NCBI GenBank assembly: GCA_964405735.1
Contig: CAYOPD010000010.1
Span: 1-64,000, forward strand
Origin: JADJLQ01 sp964405735
Lineage (GTDB): Bacteria; Bacteroidota; Bacteroidia; Chitinophagales; Saprospiraceae
Reading direction: 5' to 3'
Length of the DNA: 64,000 nucleotides
Shown here: positions 25,402 to 33,342 of the stretch, piece after piece
Position numbering within the stretch: the first letter of the stretch is position 1
Layout: each line of letters begins with the position of its first letter
Program-made: the position numbers and the translations under genes
Notes under the pieces: model-generated
Told to the model about the DNA's origin: nothing
The model's input: the letters and a program-made list of their open reading frames with translations, nothing else
Database searches by the model: none

Positions 25402-26114
25402 AAACTGTTTTTGATATTCTGCAATCCGGTTTCAGGGAAGTACATCAGATTTTCGTATCCAAGAAATTACCCGGATCGCATGCCAGCTTGCTGGAACCCT
25501 TCAAAGATAAGCTTCATACAGTGACGGACAAGGAGATGGGGCGTATTTCAAACCTGGACTCAAGTCCAGAGATCCTGATGACCGGTAGAATCCCTCCGCC
25601 CGCCGTCCCGCAGCCCTTTGATTTCGAGTCCGGAATCCACATTTATCTGGATCAGGTGCAGGATCCTGGTAATGTGGGTACTATACTCCGGACCGCTGAG
25701 TGGTTTAATGTCCGGAGCGTCGGTTTCAGCGAAGGATGTGCCGATATTGTTCATCCCAAAGTGATACAGGCTTCCATGGGCAGTTTCTGCAGAGTGAAAT
25801 ACTGGACCGGAGCGTTGGCTGCCATTACACTGGACCAACGTACGCCTTTAATCGGGGCGGCCCTTGACGGGGAACTTTTATATCAACGACCCTTGCCAGG
25901 CTCCGGCATTCTGGTCATAGGGAGTGAAGGCCAGGGCATCTCCCCACCCATAAAGACCCGGTTGACCCGGGCAGTAAGGATCCCGTCTTATCAGTCGGTG
26001 ACCGAATCCTTAAACGCGGCAATAGCTACCGGCATCCTGCTGGCCGAATGGCAAAGGCAGGTGCATGCCTATAAAATCAGGGACAATACAGGGAATGAAT
26101 TGCGCATTTCATAG
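25311..26114 (+). CDS. RNA 2'-O-methyltransferase, TrmH/SpoU family
   Basis: 267 residues. An N-terminal substrate-binding segment (SHKKYRYKYNLFLAEGAKTV) is followed by the SPOUT domain: VQDPGNVGTILRTAEWFNVRS, VIGSEGQGISPPI and IPSYQSVTESLNAAIATGILL. This layout is that of the 23S rRNA/tRNA guanosine 2'-O-methyltransferases (RlmB/TsnR-like); the target nucleotide cannot be told. It is divergent from tamL, a neighbourhood I associate with Bacteroidota, and the two 5' ends meet or overlap. TTTG ends 6 nt before the ATG, but with TA one base too far away for the exact consensus. Confidence 0.9.
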   Translation: MLSENHVKIIRSLSHKKYRYKYNLFLAEGAKTVFDILQSGFREVHQIFVSKKLPGSHASLLEPFKDKLHTVTDKEMGRISNLDSSPEILMTGRIPPPAVPQPFDFESGIHIYLDQVQDPGNVGTILRTAEWFNVRSVGFSEGCADIVHPKVIQASMGSFCRVKYWTGALAAITLDQRTPLIGAALDGELLYQRPLPGSGILVIGSEGQGISPPIKTRLTRAVRIPSYQSVTESLNAAIATGILLAEWQRQVHAYKIRDNTGNELRIS

Positions 26115-26137
26115 GAGTCCAGTCTGACTATTTTCTT

Positions 26138-27205
26138 TTACAGGAGTTTTTTGACGGCTGGTTCGAGGGCAGGTCCACGAAGGTTTATACCTGCAATACG
26201 GCCTTCCCGATCCAGTAAGTAAGCCCTGGGAATGGCATCGACTCCGTATAATCTTCCGGCAGCACTGTTCCAGAACTGAAGGTCGCTCACATGGTTTGGC
26301 CAAGTGAGTTTATCCGCCGCTATGGCTTGTTTCCAGTTTTCCATACCGCCCGGCCGGTCAAGGGAAACGCTGTAAACCGTGAAGCCCTGGTCTTTGTATT
26401 TGTTATAGACATTCACCACATTGGGATTTTCCCTGCGGCAGGGTCCGCACCAACTGGCCCAGAAATCAAGCAATACGACTTTTCCGCGAAGGGACTTTAA
26501 TTCGATCACCTTCCCGTCCGGGTTGGGAAGTGCAATATTGGGGGCTTCAGCACCTTCTTTTACCAGCATGGCGGATTCTTTGGCCATCAGGTTCTTTTCC
26601 AGGGAGGTGGCGATATTGTCCAGGTCGGTGGTGTATGAGCTTTTCGGATATTTTTCCCTCAACCGGACCACAATATTTTTAAGCAAATCAATGTCCTCCC
26701 TGGTTTCATTGATGGTGCCCAGGACAAAGAAAAGGGAGGTCAGCGGGTTGTTGGTCGAGGCTACCGCATTTTTAAGGTCGTTCATCCCGATTTCTTTCCG
26801 GAATAATTTACCGGCCAGTTCATTGGCTTTGACCGATTCGTCCGAGCCTTTTATCGTGCAACTCCCGTTGTCCATGTCGTTGAGTGTGCCGCCGATTTCG
26901 ATGACTTTTTCACTGCCGTCCAGGATGAGGGTCAAGTTGCGGCTTCCTACCCGGAGCCGGTATATTCCAGCTTCCATCGGGGCATCCGTGCTCAATGTAA
27001 ATTTTCCATTTGATCCAATATCCGATTGGGCGATGACCACCACCTTCTGGGTAACAATCGGGAGTTGGTCAAAAAAGATGCGCAGGTTTGAGGCATCCGA
27101 AAATTTACCTTTTATGGTCAGGCCTTTTGAACTGACTCCAGCGCAATTTAGGGCAGAGATCAGCATACCGGCACCCAAAAAAATATAGATGAAACGTTTG
27201 ATCAT
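26138..27205 (-). CDS. TlpA/ResA-like thiol-disulfide lipoprotein with DUF4369-like N-terminus
   Basis: 355 residues. The signal peptide (FIYIFLGAGMLISALNC) ends in a lipobox with Cys21, so a membrane-anchored lipoprotein. Residues ~28-120 resemble DUF4369 (KGLTIKGKFSDASNLRIFF), a domain common before Bacteroidota thioredoxins. Residues ~220-355 are a TlpA-type AhpC/TSA fold with active site WCGPC (Cys253 and Cys256), preceded by LRGKVVLLDFWASW, and the cis-Pro loop around DAIPRAYLLDREGRI. Likely a periplasmic thiol reductant; the substrate is unknown. Confidence 0.9.
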   Translation of the reverse strand: MIKRFIYIFLGAGMLISALNCAGVSSKGLTIKGKFSDASNLRIFFDQLPIVTQKVVVIAQSDIGSNGKFTLSTDAPMEAGIYRLRVGSRNLTLILDGSEKVIEIGGTLNDMDNGSCTIKGSDESVKANELAGKLFRKEIGMNDLKNAVASTNNPLTSLFFVLGTINETREDIDLLKNIVVRLREKYPKSSYTTDLDNIATSLEKNLMAKESAMLVKEGAEAPNIALPNPDGKVIELKSLRGKVVLLDFWASWCGPCRRENPNVVNVYNKYKDQGFTVYSVSLDRPGGMENWKQAIAADKLTWPNHVSDLQFWNSAAGRLYGVDAIPRAYLLDREGRIAGINLRGPALEPAVKKLL

Positions 27206-27224
27206 ATTATTAAAAAATTTAATG

Positions 27225-27255
27225 CAAAATTAACCATTTTTCCCTATACTATCAA
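27225..27255 (-). promoter_or_regulatory. Two-part Bacteroidota promoter of the TlpA-like gene
   Basis: Minus strand: -33 TTG at 27255-27253, a 20-nt spacer, and -7 TAATTTTG at 27232-27225, then 19 nt to the ATG at 27205. This is the best full match to TTG-N19/21-TAnnTTTG in the window. The -33 box touches the purL stop codon. Confidence 0.65.
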
Positions 27256-29498
27256 GACGGGTAGTCATTGGATTCCATCACATGATCCAGACTGGAGGAA
27301 TACAGGTTGTTCCAGGCTCCAACCGATCCGAAGGGTTCGTTGTCCAGTGTAAAAATTCCGTCATTCCGGGTCCTTCCCAGTTTGATATAAGGAATGAGGT
27401 CGCTTGCGAGGGCCTGCACCACATCGTCTTCACGAACAGGGTCTACACCGATCACGATCCTGGATTGCCCTTCTCCGAAAAGAAAGCTGTCTTTGCGTAT
27501 CCCGGGCATGCTGGTCAGGTCAAAGCCCAGGCCGCCGCTAAGGCAAGCTTCAAACAGGCAAACCAGCAGACCGCCTTCACTCACATCATGGGCGGAAAGA
27601 ACCCATTTATTTTTGATCAGGGTGCTGACCACGCGCTGAACATTCAGTTCCATGGCAAGGTCAAACCAGGGAGCCGGGGAATGAATGACACCATGGATTT
27701 GCCGGAGGTATTCACTGGATCCGAGGTCATCGGTCACCGGTCCCACCAGGTATACCTCCAGTCCGGCGTAAGGGAAAGCCAGATTCGTTTTTTGGTCTAC
27801 CGGCAGAAGGCCAAGCATACCGATGGTCGGAGTGGGATAAACCGGGACCGTTTTGTCCCCAACCTGGGACTGATTGTAAAAGCTGACATTGCCCCCGGTA
27901 ACCGGAGTACCAAAAGCCCGGCAGGCGATACCCATTCCCTTTATGGCTTCAACAAATTGCCAGTAAACTTCCTGATCATAGGGGTTGCCGAAATTGAGAC
28001 AGTTGGTAATAGCCAGGGGAGTGCCGCCTGAACAGACAATGTTGCGGGCTGCTTCGGCCACAGCAATCTGGGTTCCTGTATTCGGATTGGCAAACACATA
28101 GGCGCTGTTGCAGTCAACGGTAAGGGCAAGCGCTTTGTCGGTCCCTTTGACCCAGACAAGGGCTGCATCAGAAGGATCAACTGTATTCATAGATCCGGTG
28201 CGCACTGTCGAATCGTATTGCCGGTAAATCCATTTTTTGGATGCAATATTCAGAGATCCGATAAGGCGGTTGGCTATTTCTCCCAGGTTTTCCGGCTGAG
28301 GCACCTCGCGGGGATCGAATTTTGCAATTTTCTCAAGATAGCTTGGCGCAATGAATGGCCTGTCGTAAACGGGGGCACCGCCACCCAAAACCAGGCTAAG
28401 GGCAGGCACGCGTGCTACCAGTTCCCCATGAAAATAATATTCCAGGTCGGTGCTGGCTGTGACCCAGCCTATTTCAGCACATTCGAGGTCCCATTTTTCG
28501 AATATTCCGATCAGTCTTTCCTCTTCCCCTTTTTTGCATACGACCAGCATCCTCTCCTGGCTTTCGGAAAGCAGGATTTCGTAGGGTTGCATATCCGACT
28601 GGCGAAGGGGGACTTTGTCCAGGTGGACCACCATGCCCGAATTGCCCTTTGCCGACATCTCGGAGGTAGAACAGGTAATGCCGGCGGCTCCCATATCCTG
28701 CATGCCGATGATACAACCGGACCGGATGACCTCGAGCGAGGCTTCGAGCAGGAGTTTTTCCTGGAAAGGGTCCCCGACCTGCACGGAAGGAAGGTCCTCC
28801 GCGCTGTCTTCGGTCAGGTCCGCGGAGGCAAAGGTGGCGCCGTGAATTCCATCTTTGCCCGTAGCCGAACCCACGATGAATACTGGATTGCCCGATCCAT
28901 GGGCCGTGGCCGATACGGTTTCACCTACCTTGACAATGCCGGCCGACATCGCATTGACCAAAATGTTTTGCTGGTAACAATCCATAAAATAGGTCTCACC
29001 GCCTACCGTTGGGACACCAAAACAATTGCCGTAATTGCCAATGCCTTTTACCACCCCACGTACCAGGTTTTTCATATGAGGCGTGTCCGGGATGCCAAAC
29101 CTCAGGGAATTCAGCGCGGCGATCGGACGGGCACCCATTGTAAAAATATCACGGTGAATGCCACCGACCCCCGTAGCCGCTCCCTGGTATGGCTCAATGG
29201 CTGAAGGATGGTTGTGCGATTCAATCTTGAAAGCACAGGCAAGGCCGTCACCAATGTCCACCAGCCCCGCGTTTTCCTCTCCGGCTCCGACCAGGAGCGA
29301 TTTGCCCTCCCGGGGAAGTGTTTTGAGGTATTTGATCGAATTTTTATAACTGCAATGCTCGGACCACATGACCGAATAGATACTGAGTTCGGTATAATTG
29401 GGTACCCGGCCAAGGATTTGTTGAATCCTTTCGAATTCATCAGGAGTAAGGCCCAGGGCAGTGGCCATGGACAGGTTCGTTTCCGCGGTTGCTAGCAT
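27252..29498 (-). CDS. purL: Phosphoribosylformylglycinamidine synthase subunit PurL (small type)
   Basis: 748 residues from the ATG at 29498; an extension to 29531 is open but runs across the promoter. Family features: SEHCSYKNSIKYLK near the N-terminus, ESHNHPSAIEPYQGAATGVGGIHRDIFTMGA, the duplicated PurM-like halves (VQVGDPFQEKLLLEA, then GGNVSFYNQ), and LSAHDVSEGGLLVCLFEA. The length fits the small PurL that works with separate PurQ and PurS subunits; neither is in this window. It catalyses the fourth step of purine synthesis, FGAR to FGAM. Confidence 0.97.
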   Translation of the reverse strand: MLATAETNLSMATALGLTPDEFERIQQILGRVPNYTELSIYSVMWSEHCSYKNSIKYLKTLPREGKSLLVGAGEENAGLVDIGDGLACAFKIESHNHPSAIEPYQGAATGVGGIHRDIFTMGARPIAALNSLRFGIPDTPHMKNLVRGVVKGIGNYGNCFGVPTVGGETYFMDCYQQNILVNAMSAGIVKVGETVSATAHGSGNPVFIVGSATGKDGIHGATFASADLTEDSAEDLPSVQVGDPFQEKLLLEASLEVIRSGCIIGMQDMGAAGITCSTSEMSAKGNSGMVVHLDKVPLRQSDMQPYEILLSESQERMLVVCKKGEEERLIGIFEKWDLECAEIGWVTASTDLEYYFHGELVARVPALSLVLGGGAPVYDRPFIAPSYLEKIAKFDPREVPQPENLGEIANRLIGSLNIASKKWIYRQYDSTVRTGSMNTVDPSDAALVWVKGTDKALALTVDCNSAYVFANPNTGTQIAVAEAARNIVCSGGTPLAITNCLNFGNPYDQEVYWQFVEAIKGMGIACRAFGTPVTGGNVSFYNQSQVGDKTVPVYPTPTIGMLGLLPVDQKTNLAFPYAGLEVYLVGPVTDDLGSSEYLRQIHGVIHSPAPWFDLAMELNVQRVVSTLIKNKWVLSAHDVSEGGLLVCLFEACLSGGLGFDLTSMPGIRKDSFLFGEGQSRIVIGVDPVREDDVVQALASDLIPYIKLGRTRNDGIFTLDNEPFGSVGAWNNLYSSSLDHVMESNDYPS

Positions 29499-29502
29499 GG
29501 CG

Positions 29503-29531
29503 CAAAGATAGAGAGAAGGGGCGGTAGTCAA
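29503..29531 (-). promoter_or_regulatory. Promoter of purL, almost abutting the start codon
   Basis: Minus strand: TTG at 29531-29529, an 18-nt spacer, TATCTTTG at 29510-29503, and only 4 nt before the ATG at 29498. The predicted transcript would be leaderless or nearly so. Confidence 0.55.
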
Positions 29532-29561
29532 TAATGAGGAGTCAGGAGTCAGTAATCAAGT
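29527..29561. repeat. Degenerate heptamer tandem repeat (GTCAGTA type)
   Basis: Five consecutive 7-nt units read GTCAATA, ATGAGGA, GTCAGGA, GTCAGTA, ATCAAGT. The same heptamer, in a different phase, recurs at 32514-32534. It lies in the intergenic region upstream of purL and its first unit contains the purL -33 box. Confidence 0.6.
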
Positions 29562-29639
29562 ACTCGACCTCAATCTGCCTTCACCCGCGCCAATCCGAAT
29601 TTTAACCAACCTCAACTACCATATTGAATCAAAGCCTCA

Positions 29640-29647
29640 TAACTTTG
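29640..29647 (+). promoter_or_regulatory. Candidate -7 promoter element of the 221-residue secreted protein
   Basis: TAACTTTG fits TAnnTTTG, 19 nt before the ATG at 29667. A TTG lies at 29624-29626, closer than the usual -33 spacing. Confidence 0.5.
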
Positions 29648-29666
29648 ATCTCAATTCAATGAGATC

Positions 29667-30332
29667 ATGAAAAAAATTTTGTTTTTCTTTTCGCTTCTTG
29701 CTCCCGTTTCCATACTTACCGCGCAGATCCAGAAAGATCATATGCTCAGCGTGATGATTGATGGAAAAGAATTCAAAACGCAGCCGCAGCATATCAAAGT
29801 GGGTGCATACCGTTATATTACCGGCAACGCGATAAAGCCCGACCAGTCGCTGCGCATCTGGATTGGCAGTTGGGATGGTGGTTTTGTAAAAGAATCCGGA
29901 AGTTATCTCATCGTCAATGGGGATAAACCGGATACCAAGGAAAACTTTAAAACCGCCCATGACCTTGGCAAATACAAAGGGATAGCAGCCATCAAATACG
30001 TCCTGGAGACCAAGTCTCCCAGGATGGAATATCACGTAGGGTACAGCCAGAACAACGATGAGTCCCTCGAGGTCAGGATCGGAGAGGACGGCTACATGGA
30101 ATTTACCTTTGATTGCACTTTGAGCGGCACCTGGTGGAAGGAAAAAACCTCCGCCACCGTCTTTGGCGGGCTGGGCCGTATCGTGGATAAAATGGAGGAC
30201 AAGGCCGTCACCAGCGCCACGGGATTCGAACAGGATATTGATCCCGAAGGCAATGGCTATAAAAAACAAAAAACCACGGACAAAATTGAACTTAAAAGCG
30301 GCGTGGTTAAACTAAAAATGAAGGCGGAATAA
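29667..30332 (+). CDS. Secreted protein of unknown function
   Basis: 221 residues with a clean signal peptide (KKILFFFSLLAPVSILTAQ, cleavage expected after TAQ or just before). The mature part is mostly beta-predicted, with SVMIDGKEFKTQPQHIKVG near the start, a WIGSWDGGFV segment around residue 70, and a single Cys in FTFDCTLSGTWW; the C-terminus is lysine-rich. There is no T9SS tail or lipobox, so a periplasmic location is likely. I do not recognise the family. Its stop codon is 4 nt from the convergent GH36-like gene. Confidence 0.7.
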   Translation: MKKILFFFSLLAPVSILTAQIQKDHMLSVMIDGKEFKTQPQHIKVGAYRYITGNAIKPDQSLRIWIGSWDGGFVKESGSYLIVNGDKPDTKENFKTAHDLGKYKGIAAIKYVLETKSPRMEYHVGYSQNNDESLEVRIGEDGYMEFTFDCTLSGTWWKEKTSATVFGGLGRIVDKMEDKAVTSATGFEQDIDPEGNGYKKQKTTDKIELKSGVVKLKMKAE

Positions 30333-30336
30333 ACGA

Positions 30337-32514
30337 TCACCGGATGACGAACCAGGTGGAGGATTCGGCGGGAATACTCACGCTTATTTTTATGGCATAC
30401 TCCCGGTCCATCCTGTACTTCACTGGGCGTCCGTCTTTTTCCGCCAGGCTGACCTTATTCACCAGGCCGGTATAGTATAAAGGTATCCTGACCTCCCGCT
30501 CAATCGCTTGTTTAAGTGGATTGAACAATTGCAATAAACCTTTTTCTTCAAGTCCCGGGTTGACATGCATCCAGCCATCCCAGTCCCGGCCATCCGCCCG
30601 CCGCAAATGGACCAGGTCCGAATTGAGGATATTCCTGTATTTTTTGTACCAGTCTATGACTTTAATCACCACGGATTTAGTTTCTTCAGTGTCGTAAAGC
30701 CGTGGACCGCGGTAACAAGCCTGCACTCCGGCACCATAGTATTGGGTCATCAGCATTTCATAATCCTGAAGATGCTCATGCAGCGGTTCCAAAACGGCTT
30801 CAGGGCCTCCTCCCTGGTATTTGGTGAGCGGAACAAAGCCCCAGGCCATCGAACTGTTTTTTTCCCAGGTGCCATCGTAGATATTTTGCCGGTTGAGGAG
30901 GACCTGTTGCGCCCGGGGCAGGGAAAAGTTGACTTCCCGGTAACCCAGGGCGATTTTATGGGTGCCATCCAGGAAATACCAGTCCGGGGCATTGATATAG
31001 ATGCCCTTTTCCGTACACCATCGATAAAGTTCTTTTTGCATTTCCATCTGTCTCCATTGGCTGTCTTCCAGGCCCCGGTGGCCGGGATGATTTTTCGAGG
31101 CGCAAAGATCCCCCGGATAAGGCCCGTCATTTTCAAAGAGGTCAAAACCGGTAGCGCTGAAAAATGTTTTAAGCCGGGCTGAATAACCCAGCCCCCAGGC
31201 GCTGCCAAAACAAGGCGCATTGCCGAAAAACGCGCCCCCGGTCTTGCCCGTGGCGGGGTTGATCACATCATCCTCTTCACTGATCCTCCGGGAGCTGAAA
31301 AGGGAATAACTCCCTATAAAAATGTTTTTGGAATGTGCATAGTCGGCCAGCGTTTTCCACCTCCTGAGGTTAGTAGCAGAAGTATCTTCGATGTTGCAGT
31401 GACTGCCAAAGCTCAGGATCAGCGCTTCATAACCGGTCGCAGCGCACTGATCAATGGCCACACGCACTTCTTCGTCTGTGCGGCTCACCAGGTGCATAAA
31501 AATGGGATTGGTATTGGTCCATGGAGCGATGACCCGGTACATTTTTCTGACAGCCAGTCCCCGGCGTTCGCGGTCATAACTGTCCATGAGAAGTTCAAAG
31601 GTCCTGATGGATTCAAAATGGCTTCCTGAAGCCAGTTCCACCCCGGGCCCATGGGTAGGGTATACTTCTAGCAGGCAGGGTGTTTCATAATTATAATTCA
31701 CCTGGGAGGTATAACTGCTGTCGGTTTTCCAGTGCGTGGTCTGATCACTGATGGCATACCGCATGGCATTGTTGAAGGCGTAATTGGATTCGATATAAAG
31801 GCCCTGGGGTGTTTTCATTTGGTCTGGTTTGCCAATTACGGCGCTTTCTTCCTCCACCGTCGCCAGGATTTCATTGACCACCCGGTCCACCCGTATGGTA
31901 CGCCGGCCCTGTTGATGAATGCTTAGCCATTTGCAGATCAGAGGAAGTCCGTCATACAATTCATAGTGAACGAATACAGTCAATGCTTCAAACCGGGGAT
32001 GCCGGTATTCAAAACTTACCTTTTTGCCTGTTGCTTTTTCCCTTTCCATATGCCACATGGATGTCTTCCAGTTTATCCTGGGGCTTATCTCACCTATGGA
32101 ATAACCCGCAAACTGAAAATCATTTTCATGGGCGGAAAGAGAGTCAATCCATTCCGGTTTGAGATACCCTTTCTCTTTCTGTCCATAAAGCCCGCCAATA
32201 TTGAATGTTTCGCCGTCCAGGATCAGGCTGGCTTCAGGGCCTGCCGCGCGCAGGATTTGTTGTTGACTGGACGTATTGGAAAAATCAATACAAGCAACAT
32301 TTGGATGAAGCCGGAATACCCTCCTCAGCAAACCATTGTAAAGGACCAGTTCTTTACCCTGGTTGCGGGTATATACCCCTGCTCTTTCGGGAATGGGATG
32401 CACCAACCAATCCTGTTTGGCTGGTGTACCCGTTTCCGGTTGCCAGGGAAGGGGTTGTTCCTGGGCAGTCAGCCGGGAGGAATACAAAAGGAATACTAGG
32501 AGTACATTTTTCAT
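30337..32514 (-). CDS. Secreted GH36/alpha-galactosidase-superfamily-like protein
   Basis: 725 residues with signal peptide KNVLLVFLLYSSRLTAQ. The N-terminal ~280 residues look like a beta-sandwich (VLYNGLLRRVFRLHPNVACIDF), as before the catalytic barrel of GH36. The central region fits a TIM barrel: EEVRVAIDQCAATGYEALILSFG, then GFDLFENDGPYPG with Asp463 and Glu461 at the position where GH27/GH36/GH31 enzymes carry the nucleophile, then GIYINAPDWYFLDG. A C-terminal beta domain follows. No T9SS tail, so it is probably periplasmic. Glycosidase activity is an inference from layout; the catalytic residues are not assigned with confidence and no PUL-type SusC/D pair is nearby. Confidence 0.6.
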   Translation of the reverse strand: MKNVLLVFLLYSSRLTAQEQPLPWQPETGTPAKQDWLVHPIPERAGVYTRNQGKELVLYNGLLRRVFRLHPNVACIDFSNTSSQQQILRAAGPEASLILDGETFNIGGLYGQKEKGYLKPEWIDSLSAHENDFQFAGYSIGEISPRINWKTSMWHMEREKATGKKVSFEYRHPRFEALTVFVHYELYDGLPLICKWLSIHQQGRRTIRVDRVVNEILATVEEESAVIGKPDQMKTPQGLYIESNYAFNNAMRYAISDQTTHWKTDSSYTSQVNYNYETPCLLEVYPTHGPGVELASGSHFESIRTFELLMDSYDRERRGLAVRKMYRVIAPWTNTNPIFMHLVSRTDEEVRVAIDQCAATGYEALILSFGSHCNIEDTSATNLRRWKTLADYAHSKNIFIGSYSLFSSRRISEEDDVINPATGKTGGAFFGNAPCFGSAWGLGYSARLKTFFSATGFDLFENDGPYPGDLCASKNHPGHRGLEDSQWRQMEMQKELYRWCTEKGIYINAPDWYFLDGTHKIALGYREVNFSLPRAQQVLLNRQNIYDGTWEKNSSMAWGFVPLTKYQGGGPEAVLEPLHEHLQDYEMLMTQYYGAGVQACYRGPRLYDTEETKSVVIKVIDWYKKYRNILNSDLVHLRRADGRDWDGWMHVNPGLEEKGLLQLFNPLKQAIEREVRIPLYYTGLVNKVSLAEKDGRPVKYRMDREYAIKISVSIPAESSTWFVIR

Positions 32515-32534
32515 TATCAGTAATCAGTAGTCAG
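32514..32534. repeat. Degenerate heptamer tandem repeat (TAGTCAG type)
   Basis: Three units TTATCAG, TAATCAG, TAGTCAG in front of the GH36-like gene, the same 7-nt motif as at 29527-29561. About 20 nt further, an imperfect repeat of AGCTCA/ATAGCTCA (32550-32563) follows. Confidence 0.55.
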
Positions 32535-32574
32535 GAATTGCTTTGCTAACAGCTCATAGCTCAAAACTCTCCAC

Positions 32575-33342
32575 TCAATCAAACTTTCTACCGCTCCTGT
32601 CCGTAAAATTACTTCCTGCCTGCTGGGTACCCATGACCAGGGTATCCTGAATATTGACATGGGGTGGCCGGCTGGCAACAAAATATATGATTTCGGCCAC
32701 GTCAGCTGATTTCAGCGGATTAAAATCTTTGTAAATACTGGCTTTTTCTTCATCTCCATGAAAACGGACCCTTGCAAATTCTGTTTCTTCCACCATGCCC
32801 GGAGCGACCTGGCTTACCCGGACCCCGTGAGTATACAGATCGAGCCGCATGCCTTTGGTCAGCATGTCTACGGCTGCTTTGGTTGCGCTGTATACATTCC
32901 CTTTTGGGTAAATGTCCTTGCCGGCAGTCGAACAAATATTAATGATATGTCCTGTTTTGCGGGCCACCATCTGCGGGCTGATGAGCCGGGTAATATAGAG
33001 CAGGCCTTTCACATTGGTGTCGATCATGATTTCCCAGTCCTCCAGATCTCCTTCGTGGATAAAGTCCAGTCCGCTGGCCAGGCCTGCATTGTTCAAAAGA
33101 ACATCAATGGGCTTAAACTCAGCAGGGATCCGGCTTACGGCTGCTTCCGTTTCAGACAGTTTCCGTATATCAAAGGCCAGGGTGAGCACTTTTACGCCAT
33201 AGGATTTACGGAGATCCCCGGCGAGGGCATCCAGCCTGTCCTGTCTTCTTGCGCATAAAATCAGCGAGTGTCCATGGCGGGCAAATTCCCTTGCGGTCGC
33301 TTCCCCGATCCCCGAGGAGGCGCCTGTGATGAGTATATTCAT
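32575..33342 (-). CDS. Short-chain dehydrogenase/reductase, YdfG-like
   Basis: 255 residues. The classical SDR pattern is complete: NAD(P)-binding TGASSGIGEAT at residue 6, Arg in ARRQDRL suggesting NADP preference, LNNAGLASG, and the active site N-x-S with YSATK (Tyr and Lys of the catalytic tetrad) in GNVYSATKAAVDM. The closest described relatives are YdfG-type 3-hydroxy acid dehydrogenases; the substrate is not certain. Its ATG overlaps the stop of the upstream thioredoxin-fold lipoprotein gene (ATGA), making it the last gene of a three-gene operon. Confidence 0.92.
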   Translation of the reverse strand: MNILITGASSGIGEATAREFARHGHSLILCARRQDRLDALAGDLRKSYGVKVLTLAFDIRKLSETEAAVSRIPAEFKPIDVLLNNAGLASGLDFIHEGDLEDWEIMIDTNVKGLLYITRLISPQMVARKTGHIINICSTAGKDIYPKGNVYSATKAAVDMLTKGMRLDLYTHGVRVSQVAPGMVEETEFARVRFHGDEEKASIYKDFNPLKSADVAEIIYFVASRPPHVNIQDTLVMGTQQAGSNFTDRSGRKFD

